Source of the DNA: Bacillus sp. MUM 116
GTDB lineage: Bacteria; Bacillota; Bacilli; Bacillales; Cytobacillaceae
Length of the DNA: 64,000 nucleotides
Direction: 5' to 3'
NCBI RefSeq assembly: GCF_001866655.1
Contig: NZ_MLYR01000044.1
Span: 1 to 64,000 of the forward strand
Part shown: in pieces, positions 1-8,500 of the stretch
Layout: each line of letters starts with the position of its first letter
How positions within the stretch are numbered: the first letter of the stretch is position 1
Translations under genes and position numbers: made by a program
The notes under the pieces: model-generated
The model's input: the letters and a program-made list of their open reading frames with translations, nothing else
Told to the model about the DNA's origin: nothing
Databases searched by the model: none

Positions 1-20
1 TACGACCTAAGCTCGGCCGC

Positions 21-46
21 ACAAGCACCCGTTAGCTTAACAACGC
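21..46 (+). repeat. Dispersed CACCCGTT repeat, partial copy
   Basis: A short match (ACAAGCACCCGTTAGCTTAA) to a motif that recurs at 334-369, 955-992 and, as part of a palindrome, 2439-2498. The copies sit between separate small genes at the left end of the window. This copy lacks the downstream TTCACAA tail. It is too short and degenerate to assign a function. Confidence 0.4.
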
Positions 47-66
47 ATTATCCATTTAGCTTCTAC

Positions 67-309
67 TTACATAACGTCTATCTCAATTAAGTCCCATACT
101 TCCTTAATGAATTTATTATCCAGCCTTACTTTTAGAAGTAAATCTTTAAGATCTTCTCCTATGATTTCACTAGCTGAATCATAGAACTTCCAAAACATAA
201 ATTGACCTGTTCCACAACCTATATAATATGTTTCGTCTTTATAAATAAAATGAATCTCTCCACCTATACTTAAATATTCAAGAAATTCCTCATAACTGTA
301 AAGTTCCAT
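67..309 (-). CDS. Small hypothetical protein, possible orphan immunity protein
   Basis: An 80-residue acidic protein preceded by a clear ribosome binding site (AAAAGGAGT, 8 bases before the ATG), so it is probably expressed. I do not recognise a named family. The chain is compact and soluble: alternating aromatic and acidic residues with a GGEIHFIYKDETYYIG strand-rich core and no signal peptide or membrane segment. That size and composition resemble immunity proteins of Rhs/WapA-type toxins. It lies next to a DUF4279 gene and is flanked by copies of a palindromic repeat, an arrangement that would fit an orphan immunity cassette. This function is inference only. Confidence 0.6.
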   Translation of the reverse strand: MELYSYEEFLEYLSIGGEIHFIYKDETYYIGCGTGQFMFWKFYDSASEIIGEDLKDLLLKVRLDNKFIKEVWDLIEIDVM

Positions 310-333
310 AAGTTTGGACTCCTTTTCTTGAAC

Positions 334-369
334 TCAAGCACCCGTTTGTTTAAGTAGAACTTTTCACAA
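334..369 (+). repeat. Dispersed CACCCGTT...TTCACAA repeat
   Basis: Copy of a repeat reading CAAGCACCCGTTTGTTTAAG, then GTAGAACTTTTCACAA. It lies between the 80-residue gene and the DUF4279 gene. Closely related copies occur at 955-992 and 2461-2498. Unlike those copies, its inverted partner arm is weak here. Confidence 0.6.
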
Positions 370-410
370 ACTCGTTCTTGTATTCAGATTTGTTTTACCT
401 TTACTTTTGC

Positions 411-842
411 TCAATAAGAAGTATCCTCAACTTCACCATATGAAAGTATATTCACTTCAAATCTAATATTTAAATCAGCTAATGCCCTTAAAGTCTTGGG
501 GTGTAAATCAAACCCTAATTGTCCTAAATTTGAACGTAAACTAAAAAATATATAAGTATCATAAACTTCAGAGATTTCACGGATAAAAGCCTTATAAGGC
601 AATAGTATGCTTAAAAATTTCTCTAACGCTTGATTTAATTCATCGTAACCTTTAAATTTCACTTGATAATTCCAATAAGAATCCTTCATTTTTATGTCTT
701 TGGTGATTATTTCACCTTTTTTTCTAACTTTTGAAGGTTTAAGGTTTAACTTCTTTGATATTTCATCAGGGTATAAATCTATCCCACGAATAATGAAATC
801 AAACGATCCAGTGACAAAACTCTCTTCCATTCCTAAACACAT
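411..842 (-). CDS. DUF4279 domain protein
   Basis: About 143 residues. The N-terminal pattern (SFDFIIRGIDLYPDEI, then LNLKPSKVRKKGEI and SYWNYQ) matches the DUF4279 family as I know it: a short strand, a D-x-x-P-x-E-I helix start, a lysine-glycine turn and a conserved tryptophan. Members are small cytosolic proteins of unknown biochemistry, often found beside polymorphic toxin genes where they may act as immunity proteins. The start is uncertain. A good AGGAG site and ATG lie about 25 bases upstream but in another frame, so the 5' end may carry a small frameshift; I use the ATG at 842. It is flanked by palindromic repeat copies on both sides. Confidence 0.65.
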   Translation of the reverse strand: MCLGMEESFVTGSFDFIIRGIDLYPDEISKKLNLKPSKVRKKGEIITKDIKMKDSYWNYQVKFKGYDELNQALEKFLSILLPYKAFIREISEVYDTYIFFSLRSNLGQLGFDLHPKTLRALADLNIRFEVNILSYGEVEDTSY

Positions 843-942
843 CCCCAAGAAAACATCATAATTATTTTTCTCCTAACGAGCACCAAAATCCTGAGCTAAA
901 CTGCCACGTTAAACACCACAAAAAAAAGAGCCGCAGCAACAA

Positions 943-994
943 CCCTTTGTGAAGCTCAAGCACCCTATAGTTTAAGTACAACTCTTCACAAGGT
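943..994. repeat. Palindromic repeat between genes
   Basis: CCTTTGTGAAG (about 943-953) and CTTCACAAGG (984-993) form an inverted repeat around a copy of the CACCC...GTTTAAGT motif (955-980). A related and more complete palindrome is at 2439-2498. It lies just downstream of the DAHP synthase gene, so it could also act as a processing or stabilising hairpin. A poly-A run (920-928), which is a poly-T run on the minus strand, follows it in the direction of minus-strand transcription. Confidence 0.5.
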
Positions 995-1033
995 GATTAT
1001 CTAAATGTGAAATAATTTATATGAAATTATTTG

Positions 1034-2065
1034 TTATTTAACTTCTGTTTTATAAATTTCATGAATAAGTTCTTCTGTCTTTTCCCATCCAAGACAAGGA
1101 TCTGTAATTGATTTACCAAAAACTACTGGTTCGTCTTGACGTCCTTCTTCAAGATAAGATTCAATCATAAATCCGCGAACATATTTCTTAATTTTTTCAT
1201 TCCATTCACGATTAATCAAAGTTTGACGAACGATACGAATTTGTTCTAAATATTGTTTACCAGAATTATCATGATTCGTATCAATTATGATAAATGGATT
1301 TTTAAGATGCATTTTTTCGTAGATTTTGATTGCGTCTAGTAAATTATCTGTATAGTAATTCGGTATATTTTTTCCGTATTCATTTAACCCTCCACGTAAA
1401 ATTGCATGAGCAAGAGGATTACCTTCAGTTTCTACTTCAGCATGATTAAATAGAAAATTTTGTGCATTTTGAGCAGCATAGATACCATTAAACATTACGT
1501 TCAAATTACCTGAAGTTGGATTTTTCATGCCTGTTGGTACATCAATACCACTTGCAACAAATCGATGTTGTTGATCTTCTACACTTCGTGCCCCAACTGC
1601 GATGTAGCTTACCAGATCGTCAATCAAAGGAAGATTTTCTGGATATAGCATTTCATCTGCTGTTGTCAAACCAGTCTCAGTAATCACTTTATAATGTAAT
1701 TCACGAACAGCCTTGATACCGTTAATCAAGCTAGGATTACCTTTTGAATCTGGCTGATGAATTAAGCCTTTATATCCATCACCATTGGTACGAGGTTTAG
1801 CCGTATATACCCTCATTACAATAAAAATCTTATCCTTAACTTCTTCTCGTAATTTTGCTAAGCGACGAGCATATTCAAGAACAGCTTCTTCATTATCAGA
1901 TGAACAAGGACCAATTACCAAAAGCAAGCGATCATCTTCACCTTTAATAATTGCTTCAAGTTCATTATCACGTTCCTTTTTAAGTTTTAACGCTTCTCCT
2001 GATAATTTGCCAAGCTCTTTAATTTCTTCTATATTGATTTTAGGGCTTATTTCTTTAAATGCCAT
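1034..2065 (-). CDS. 3-deoxy-7-phosphoheptulonate (DAHP) synthase, class I alpha type
   Basis: Catalyses the first shikimate-pathway step: phosphoenolpyruvate plus erythrose-4-phosphate to DAHP. About 343 residues, the usual length for AroG/AroF-type enzymes. Visible signatures in order are VIGPCSSDN (metal-binding Cys), PRTNGDGYKGLIHQPD, GARSVEDQQHR, GMKNPTSGN, ILRGG, IIDTNHDNSGK (metal-binding His), MIESYLEEGRQ (Glu) and SITDPCLGW (Asp). I choose the ATG at 2065 because AAAGGAG lies 10 bases upstream. Bacillus normally uses a chromosomal class I-beta enzyme fused to chorismate mutase, so an alpha-type copy on a plasmid is unexpected. No other aromatic pathway gene is adjacent. A GCCTC/GAGGC hairpin (2094-2108) lies in its leader. 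Confidence 0.93.
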   Translation of the reverse strand: MAFKEISPKINIEEIKELGKLSGEALKLKKERDNELEAIIKGEDDRLLLVIGPCSSDNEEAVLEYARRLAKLREEVKDKIFIVMRVYTAKPRTNGDGYKGLIHQPDSKGNPSLINGIKAVRELHYKVITETGLTTADEMLYPENLPLIDDLVSYIAVGARSVEDQQHRFVASGIDVPTGMKNPTSGNLNVMFNGIYAAQNAQNFLFNHAEVETEGNPLAHAILRGGLNEYGKNIPNYYTDNLLDAIKIYEKMHLKNPFIIIDTNHDNSGKQYLEQIRIVRQTLINREWNEKIKKYVRGFMIESYLEEGRQDEPVVFGKSITDPCLGWEKTEELIHEIYKTEVK

Positions 2066-2134
2066 AATATTCAAACTCCTTTTTTATTTATACGCCTCAA
2101 AAAGAGGCTATTTTATATTTAACTAGATATTAAG

Positions 2135-2398
2135 CTAAGCAACGTGTCTACGACCATGACAATTCTTAAACTTCTTACCAGATCTGCATGGACATGGGTA
2201 CGTCTATTTTAAATTGTGCAGGGTAATTTGTATACCGTAATTTTAAACCATCTGGACCATGCTTATTATAAAGGGCTACCCTTTTACTATGGATTTATGA
2301 TCAGTACCTATTTGTCTTTCTATATCCCTATAGGGTTCTTTCCCTTTAAGATAGCCAAAAACTGCCTTCATTTTATCTTCAAATGAAAACTTCCCCAT
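2135..2398 (-). pseudogene. Decayed IS3-type OrfA fragment joined to a SEC-C motif tail
   Basis: Starting at an ATG at 2398 the minus strand reads MGKFSFEDKMKAVFGYLKGK then EPYRDIERQIGTDHKSIVKG and a stop. Shifting one frame continues as VALYNKHGPDGLKLRYTNYP. This is the helix-turn-helix start of an IS3/IS150-group OrfA, with a frameshift. After a short junction (about 2210) another frame gives YPCPCRSGKKFKNCHGRR and a stop, a typical zinc-binding SEC-C motif from an unrelated protein. No OrfB is present. It is a non-functional chimera of two gene ends, probably left by insertion and deletion. Confidence 0.75.
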
Positions 2399-2438
2399 AA
2401 AAAAGCTACACCTTGGGAAAATCGGCTTTTCTTTAACT

Positions 2439-2498
2439 ATGTGAAGAGATGTACTTAAACTAAACTGCCCCGTTAGTTTAAGTGAAAACCTTCACAAT
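2439..2498. repeat. Large palindromic repeat, most complete copy
   Basis: The left arm (GTGAAGAGATGTACTTAAAC, 2441-2460) is nearly the reverse complement of the right arm (TTAGTTTAAGT...CTTCAC, about 2473-2496), around a centre of CTGCCCCG. The right arm matches the dispersed motif at 334 and 955. A short CAACAAACGGGCCCGTTTGTTG palindrome-like element follows at about 2551-2572. The element sits in the gap between the IS/SEC-C remnant and the resolvase. Confidence 0.55.
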
Positions 2499-2624
2499 CT
2501 ATACTCTATATTTCAACATAAATATTCAATTTTATTGATACCGTTCCTCAACAAACGGGCCCGTTTGTTGACATAAAATCCTTTTGCTTTCGATAAGCAA
2601 AGATTTTTTGACGAGTTCCTTCTA

Positions 2625-3245
2625 TTATATATTGATACTTTTCGATTCTCTTTCGTACTCCTTAACTAGCTTATAAAAAGTTGTCTTTCTAACACCAATT
2701 TCTTTCATCGCTTTCACAGCTGTCATCTCTCCTGATTTCCATCGATGATAAGCTTGTTTAAACTCTTCCGTGATAATCGATTTCGGTCTGCCAAAAGCTA
2801 CACCGTTTTTTAAAGCCACATCTATACCTTCACGCTGCCTTTTTCGAATTCGGTTGCGTTCGTCTTCTGCCATCCAAGAAAGAATTTGTAAAACCAGATC
2901 GGCAATAAAAGTGCCTAGACTATCTTTAAATTGTGTGGTATCCAATAAGGGCATGTCTAATACCACAATGTCAGCCTGGATGTTTTTCGTAATGTCATTC
3001 CACTCCTGCAATATCTCTTCTTTGTTTCGTCCAAAGCGATCGAGGGAATGAATAAAGAGAACGTCCCCTTTTCGTAAAATACGCTTGAGTAATTGATATT
3101 GAACTCGTTTGAAATCTTTGCCACTTTGTTTGTCCATAAAGATATCTCGTTCGTCTATCCCTTTTTCCTTCATGGCTTCAAGTTGTCGTATTTCATTTTG
3201 ATCTTTGCTACTGACTCGTATATATCCAAATTTTCTAACTTCCAC
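2625..3245 (-). CDS. Serine recombinase, resolvase/invertase family
   Basis: Small-serine recombinase of 206 residues, the usual size for Tn3-family resolvases. The catalytic serine is in GYIRVSSKDQN (Ser12). The conserved SLDRFGRN carries the catalytic arginines, and LSWMAEDERNRIRKRQREGI matches the E helix. The C-terminal helix-turn-helix (FKQAYHRWKSGEMTAVKAM then TTFYKLVKEY) reads the res site. It starts at a GTG with TTAGGAGAG about 8 bases upstream. Repeated ACGAACG motifs just upstream (3294-3417) look like its res site, so it probably resolves cointegrates or plasmid multimers. No Tn3-type transposase is next to it, so it is either a transposon relic or an independent multimer-resolution gene. 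Confidence 0.92.
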   Translation of the reverse strand: MEVRKFGYIRVSSKDQNEIRQLEAMKEKGIDERDIFMDKQSGKDFKRVQYQLLKRILRKGDVLFIHSLDRFGRNKEEILQEWNDITKNIQADIVVLDMPLLDTTQFKDSLGTFIADLVLQILSWMAEDERNRIRKRQREGIDVALKNGVAFGRPKSIITEEFKQAYHRWKSGEMTAVKAMKEIGVRKTTFYKLVKEYERESKSINI

Positions 3246-3293
3246 TTTAAACTCTCCTAATTTTAATTCTTTTTTCTCTTATTCTACTATAAT

Positions 3294-3417
3294 CCGTTCG
3301 TAAAAGTTCGTTAAAAACAGAGAACGTCCATAAATTATTTTTTAAGTTTTACGAACGTGAAAAATAGCCATTTTTGAACAAAAAATACCCGTTCGCAAAA
3401 GTGTACTTTTACGAACG
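3294..3417. promoter_or_regulatory. Putative res site of the adjacent resolvase
   Basis: Several copies of a CGTTCGTAAAAGT-type half site lie just upstream of the resolvase start: CCGTTCGTAAAAGTTCGTT (3294-3312), GTTTTACGAACGTG (3346-3359) and an inverted pair CGTTCGCAAAAGT (3390-3402) / ACTTTTACGAACG (3405-3417). Inverted half sites of this size spread over about 120 bp match the known three-subsite layout of Tn3-family res sites. They also overlap the likely promoter, which would allow autoregulation. The exact crossover point cannot be fixed by eye. Confidence 0.7.
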
Positions 3418-3419
3418 TC

Positions 3420-3843
3420 ATTGGTGGTAGTCACATACTATTCTGGTTTTGATATTTATGGAACAAAATAGTAAGTTAGTTTTTTCGAGAGAGAACCACC
3501 GATAACACTGATAATGTAAATAAGAATCCTCTTCCTTATGTACCATAACTTAATGCGAGGGGATCAAGTAAACATAGATTTATAAACAGAGTTAATGGAC
3601 ATAATTTACAAAAGAAATATAGAAAACTAGATTCAATAATGTAGTGTACAGAAAATGACGAGTTTTGGAACAAATAATAAAATATGTGCTTTTTAATTTT
3701 GTTCAGCAATCGGGCCATTTTGTGGAAGATGGAACCTAAGCTAGGGGACTATATTTGATGGAATGTGAGAATTACACATACACTTAAACTTAAAATCCGG
3801 TTTAAGAAGTATTGGTTATTCTATATTCATTTTTTTGCTAAAC
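3420..3843. other. Intergenic region without recognised gene
   Basis: Between the res-like site and the HAD gene I see no open frame with a ribosome binding site and no recognisable protein fragment. The composition is AT-rich, with a short GC-richer patch around 3710-3750. A 60-codon minus-strand frame here has low-complexity hydrophobic content and no start signal. The region may be decayed transposon end sequence. Confidence 0.5.
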
Positions 3844-3883
3844 TTTGAAAGTAATCAGTCATTTTAAAAGGGAGAGAAAAATA

Positions 3884-4519
3884 ATGTCTCAATCACTAAT
3901 CTTTGATATGGATGGAACACTATTTCAGACAGATAAAATATTAGAATTATCACTTGATAATACTTTTAACCATTTACGGTCACTAAACTTATGGGATACA
4001 GATACCCCTATTGATAAATACCGTAAAATAATGGGCGTACCATTGCCAAAAGTTTGGGAAGCTTTGCTGCCTAATCATTCCAATGAAGTAAGAGAACAAT
4101 CTGATGCTTATTTTCTAGAAAGATTAGTTGAAAACATAAAAAGTGGGAAAGGTGCTTTATATCCTAATGTAAAGGAGGTTTTCGGTTATTTAAAAGAGAA
4201 TAATTGTTCAATTTACATAGCAAGTAATGGTTTAACGGAATACTTAAAAGCAATTGTGAGTTATTATAATTTGGATAATTGGGTTACTGAAACATTTAGT
4301 ATCCAACAAATTGAATCGTTAAATAAATCAGACTTAGTTAGGAGTATTATCAAAAAATATGATATTCCCAATGGAGCAGTAGTTGGAGACCGTTTATCTG
4401 ATATTAATGCAGCAAAAGATAATGGTTTAGTTTCAATAGGATGTAATTTTGATTTTGCACAAGAAGATGAACTTTCTCAGGCTGATATTGTAATAAATGA
4501 CTTAATTGAATTTGACTAG
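3884..4519 (+). CDS. HAD-superfamily hydrolase
   Basis: A 211-residue haloacid dehalogenase-type phosphatase. Motif I is IFDMDGTLF (Asp8 nucleophile, Asp10), motif II is IASNG (Ser), and motif IV is VVGDRLSDINAAKDNG. A helical cap lies between motifs I and II, as in the beta-phosphoglucomutase/phosphoglycolate phosphatase group. The substrate cannot be read from the sequence. I start at the ATG at 3884 because AAAGGGAGAG lies upstream; an upstream TTG in frame has no ribosome site. It appears monocistronic. Confidence 0.88.
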   Translation: MSQSLIFDMDGTLFQTDKILELSLDNTFNHLRSLNLWDTDTPIDKYRKIMGVPLPKVWEALLPNHSNEVREQSDAYFLERLVENIKSGKGALYPNVKEVFGYLKENNCSIYIASNGLTEYLKAIVSYYNLDNWVTETFSIQQIESLNKSDLVRSIIKKYDIPNGAVVGDRLSDINAAKDNGLVSIGCNFDFAQEDELSQADIVINDLIEFD

Positions 4520-4585
4520 ACCTCCGTTTTCCTCGACTTCCGACATGTAAATGCTGAATTCTTTTTCAAGTACTAATTTTTCCAT
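4502..4585 (-). CDS. Possible 27-residue peptide (weak)
   Basis: A short minus-strand frame (MEKLVLEKEFSIYMSEVEEN and seven more residues) begins at an ATG with GGGGGAG upstream and overlaps the last codons of the HAD gene on the other strand. The good ribosome site is the only support. It may be the start of a lost gene rather than a working peptide. Confidence 0.25.
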   Translation of the reverse strand: MEKLVLEKEFSIYMSEVEENGGLVKFN

Positions 4586-4671
4586 CGGTACTCCCCCTAT
4601 TTGTTTTTAAGATTTTTTGATTTTTAAAGTTATTTCATTGTCCTTTTGCCTGAAGCAACGCCTAATTTCCC

Positions 4672-4960
4672 CTAAAGGGGATTAATTTTCCCGTTTTGAC
4701 ACGTAGCTCGAACCGTTCCCATAGCGAATGGGTCAAGGGTTTCAGCACCAAAAGTTTTTCTGTGCAGCGCACGCTTAGAAACAGTTTTTTGCCCCTTGAT
4801 CGATTCGCTCCGTTTCTTAGTTTGAAACCGGGTGGGTTCGGGGGTCCCGGCCGGTTGGAAGCTTATGAAACGTTGGGACACGGTACGATGCGCAGGGCAA
4901 AACGGAAAATGAGCAAAATAAAAAGCCAGGCGTTAGCCTGGCATCCATTAGTTCTAATAA
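4672..4960 (+). ncRNA. GC-rich element with RNA-like pairing (candidate structured RNA)
   Basis: A sharply GC-richer block in an AT-rich setting. Long-range complementarity is visible: AGCGAATGGGTCAAGGG (about 4722-4738) pairs with CCCCTTGATCGATTCGCT (about 4792-4809) around an inner GTTTCAGC/GCTTAGAAAC stem. A second stem is AACCGGGT...CCGGTT (about 4826-4858). Open frames exist on both strands (4696-4965 plus, 4672-4881 minus) but neither has a ribosome site or a protein-like composition. Which strand is transcribed is unknown. It could also be a decayed multi-copy element. Confidence 0.4.
4917..4942 (-). terminator. Rho-independent terminator of the Rhs/immunity transcript
   Basis: Stem GCCAGGC / GCCTGGC with a four-base loop (4925-4942), followed on the minus strand by TTTTTATTTTG. 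It lies about 50 bases beyond the stop of the minus-strand immunity gene, so it probably ends the toxin-immunity transcript. Confidence 0.8.
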
Positions 4961-4992
4961 TTTAGCAATATTTCACAAATTTATTAGGAATT

Positions 4993-5532
4993 TTAATTCA
5001 TTTTATAAAAACTTTTTTTTACTAAAGGGTTATTCATTAATGTTGGATAATTAATCGTAAGATAGGAATGAATATTTCTTAAACTTCGATCTATAGCTTC
5101 ATAAAATTCTTTGTTTGGTATTTTAAATTTACTGGATTTAGGTTTAATTTTTGAAACTTTTTCACCATCATACCATAAACTTTTGAATTTAGAATGTAGA
5201 AATACACTCATGTATTGATCTTCTTTTATAAAAACAAACTCAAAAGGTATAAAATCTTCTGTTAGCCTAAATACATCGTAGTTTTCCCTTTTTACATAAA
5301 ATTGACTAAGTTCAAATATAAAACTAATGATTGGAATTCGTAGATCAGGTATCGATTCTAAATTAAAAAATTCCATAAAATAGTATTGATTAATATTGAT
5401 TAAGAAATTTTCATGATTATTTACAATTTCCAAATAACCCTTTATTAACTCAAAAACATCTTCATTTGTTTCATCAATATTCCTTAATTCTACTTCATTT
5501 TCTATTAATTTTAGGTTAAATTGAAAATTCAT
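4993..5532 (-). CDS. Probable immunity protein for the upstream Rhs toxin
   Basis: A 179-residue soluble protein with no signal peptide, rich in Phe, Ile, Asn and acidic residues. I do not recognise a named family. It starts 12 bases after the stop of the large Rhs gene on the same strand, with AAAAAGGAGAAAAA before the ATG, and the shared terminator follows at 4917-4942. In Rhs/WapA systems the gene immediately downstream of the toxin tip normally encodes the cognate immunity protein. The assignment rests on position, length and lack of export signal, not on homology. Confidence 0.65.
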   Translation of the reverse strand: MNFQFNLKLIENEVELRNIDETNEDVFELIKGYLEIVNNHENFLININQYYFMEFFNLESIPDLRIPIISFIFELSQFYVKRENYDVFRLTEDFIPFEFVFIKEDQYMSVFLHSKFKSLWYDGEKVSKIKPKSSKFKIPNKEFYEAIDRSLRNIHSYLTINYPTLMNNPLVKKSFYKMN

Positions 5533-5544
5533 TTTTTCTCCTTT

Positions 5545-8500
5545 TTAAAAAGAAATTGAATAAACTGGATAGGCCGAATGTATTAACATTGTTCCGACAT
5601 TAACAGGAACTTTCATTAATATTGCAGTGTGTCCGTGAATCACAGGAGCCATCTTATAAAACATTTTAGATCCGAAATATTTAAAATCTTGATGTAGGAG
5701 TAAAGCTGGGTTATTTGCTATTTTTATCGCCGTACTGTAAATGAAGTTTTGACTCCAACTACTATCGAAGTGGTTTTTCCCATTGCCTTTCGCCCAAGGT
5801 AAAATATGTTCATCTCTAATATGACGCCTATAATAATCATTAAGAACGTACTTTCGGCTAATTCTATCTTTGACTGTTACGTATGCTTTCGATAACAAAT
5901 ATTTCATTTGTGTTTGTAACATGGTAATTGCTGCTAAAAGTCCACCTAGTGCAGCAACCCCTGCAACAACATCATCTACAATTGCATATGTGCCGTTAGG
6001 GTCTATTAACATTACTGGATTATTTTCTGTGTAATCATATTGATTTAAACTTAACGGATCGTCATCAAAACCCTGGAACGTATCCATTGTAATAAATCGC
6101 CCTACATTAGAATCATAATATCGAGTCATCAAATAATATAATCCAGTTTCATTGTCATAACGATAACCAGCATAACGATAAGGGTTAGAATCTTTCATTG
6201 TTCCTGTTGAAGAAATTATGTTCCCCCACGCATCATACTGATACTGCGCAACGATATTTCCACTCGCATCCGTAAGTGATGTTACGTCCCCATGGCCATT
6301 CACATGATAATAGTATGTTGTTCCACTCTTGGTCATCGTTACTGGATTTCCTTTATCGTCCCAAGTATAATCAGCAACAATATTATTATTTGAATCTGTT
6401 TCATATATCACTTTATCTCCACTGTAATGGAAATAAGTTGTTCCAGTTGAAGTGGTCATACTAGTTCGCTTACCATCTTGATTATAAGTGAAAGTTGCTA
6501 AGCTTGTACCATCCGATTTCTTCACTTCAATTAAATGATTTTCAACATCGTAGATGAAAGTGTTGGAACCATTATTGGTCAAGTTTCCATTCGCATCGTA
6601 CGTATACGCCTGACCATTGACAGCTGTCAGCTGGTTGGCAGCGTCATACGTATAATTGGTTGTTGTGTTTGTTGAACCTTGAGTGACCGTTTTCTTTGTA
6701 CGATTTCCTACTGCATCGTATTGATATGCAATAGTTGTACCGCCCAATAAGGTTTCTTGCGTTAACTGGTTTAACGCATCATATTGGTACGAAATGGTAC
6801 CTGAACTTGTTACTACGCTGGTTCTGTTGCCGTTCGCATCATACGTATAACTGTATGAATCTAACAGCGAACCTGCATTGTTATAGTTCTTTACAGATTT
6901 TAAGCGATTAGCATCGTCATATTCATATGACGTATAAGTGCCATTTGAACGATTCACAGAGATGACATTTCCCTGTTCATCATAAACGAACTTCGCTTGA
7001 TTAGCCCCATTTCGAGAAAGGGCAGTTACTTGATTCTGTGGATCGAACGTATATCCTGTGGATACGGATGTTGCTCCTGCTGTAACCGTTAACGAAGTAG
7101 GATTCCCATTATTATCGTTCACATAATCAATTTTGTTTGACGCCCCTTCAGCCATTTGAGTTACACGATTATTTTTGTCATATGTGTATGTCGTAGACTT
7201 GCCAGCTGAATCGGTTGCTGAAGTTAAGTTACCATTTGCGTCATACGCTAAATCCCATTTCTTCACTCCATTGTAAGAAATACTATCCATTCGATTCAAA
7301 CCATTGTATGTGTAAGAAACGGAATCTCCTTTAGGGAAGGTTACCTTTGTCCTGTTTCCGTTCTTGTCATACCCAAATTGAATGACCTGATTTAACGGGT
7401 TTGTCATACTTGAAATCAAATTCCACTCGTTATAACCATAATTGGTTACATGATTGTTTGCATCCGTTATCAAAGTTTGATTTCCCACTCCGTCGTAACC
7501 ATAGGAAGTATCTCCTAAGTTAGCGTCAGTTACTTTTGTTAATCGATTTAATGCATCGTATGCAAATGTTGTTTTCTTTCCTTTTCCATCCGTCATACTT
7601 GTCTGATTTCCGACACCGTCATAGGTATAGGAAATACTGCTTGCTGAATTATCAACGTTCGTGAGATAGTTTCCGCCAGCGTCATGAGTGTTAAAAGTAA
7701 AAGAATCTCCTAGTTCTAAACGCATAGCATCAAACCAAGCCGTTCCCAATTGATCGTAGTAATAATAATAAACATCAATGGAATTAAAGGCCTTCGTTGG
7801 CTTTACTTGTGCTGCTACATGTTGCCAGTCTGTAGTTGTTTTACTGAAATCATTTGCAAAATTCCCTACAGTTGAATCGGTATAATTGATTTGAACTTGA
7901 AGAGCATAATTTCCACCGTTGGAGTCAGCCCCTACTTGTTTAGACCAACCTGATAGTGTCAATGGAGTAGTTGCATCTCCGGATAAAATAATGTGTTGCT
8001 TAATATATTTGTTTTTACCCTTTTCTCCTGTCATTTTAAACGCGTACGTCCCAGTGTAGACGTTGTCATCGCCCGAATTCACGTTTTTATCGATTCCATC
8101 ATTCGTGGAAGACAAGTTCCCACTGGTTGTCCAGTTATCCGGAATACTATTTAAACCTGAATTACGTTCAAAGCTTGAATTATCTATAAGGTTATAAGCA
8201 CTCAACACGGTACCTTTTTCTAACTGAACCCCATCAAAATATGCAGTCCCTGATCCAGCGTTAAGTCCAACTGACACTCGAATAGATGCAGTATTCGCTG
8301 GTACACTGTCAATAACCGCTTGAATACGAGTCCAATCTTGCGTTCCTTTTAATGTATAAGCTTGTTTTTCACTAATCCATGCTCCTGTAGAATCCAAAAA
8401 TTCTACTTTGACAACAGAGGTACCTGTTGTTCCGGACGTCTTTACATACCCGCTAACAATATATTTATCGCCTGTTACGTAAGGTATCTTATCCGATTGG

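Noticed and set aside
3536-3718. 60-codon minus-strand hydrophobic frame
   Set aside because: No ribosome site, low-complexity Phe/Leu content and no neighbour on that strand; a chance frame in AT-rich DNA.
4672-4965. Opposing frames (89 and 69 codons) in the GC-rich element
   Set aside because: Both lack ribosome sites; high-GC DNA lacks stops by chance, and the internal pairing suggests a non-coding element instead.
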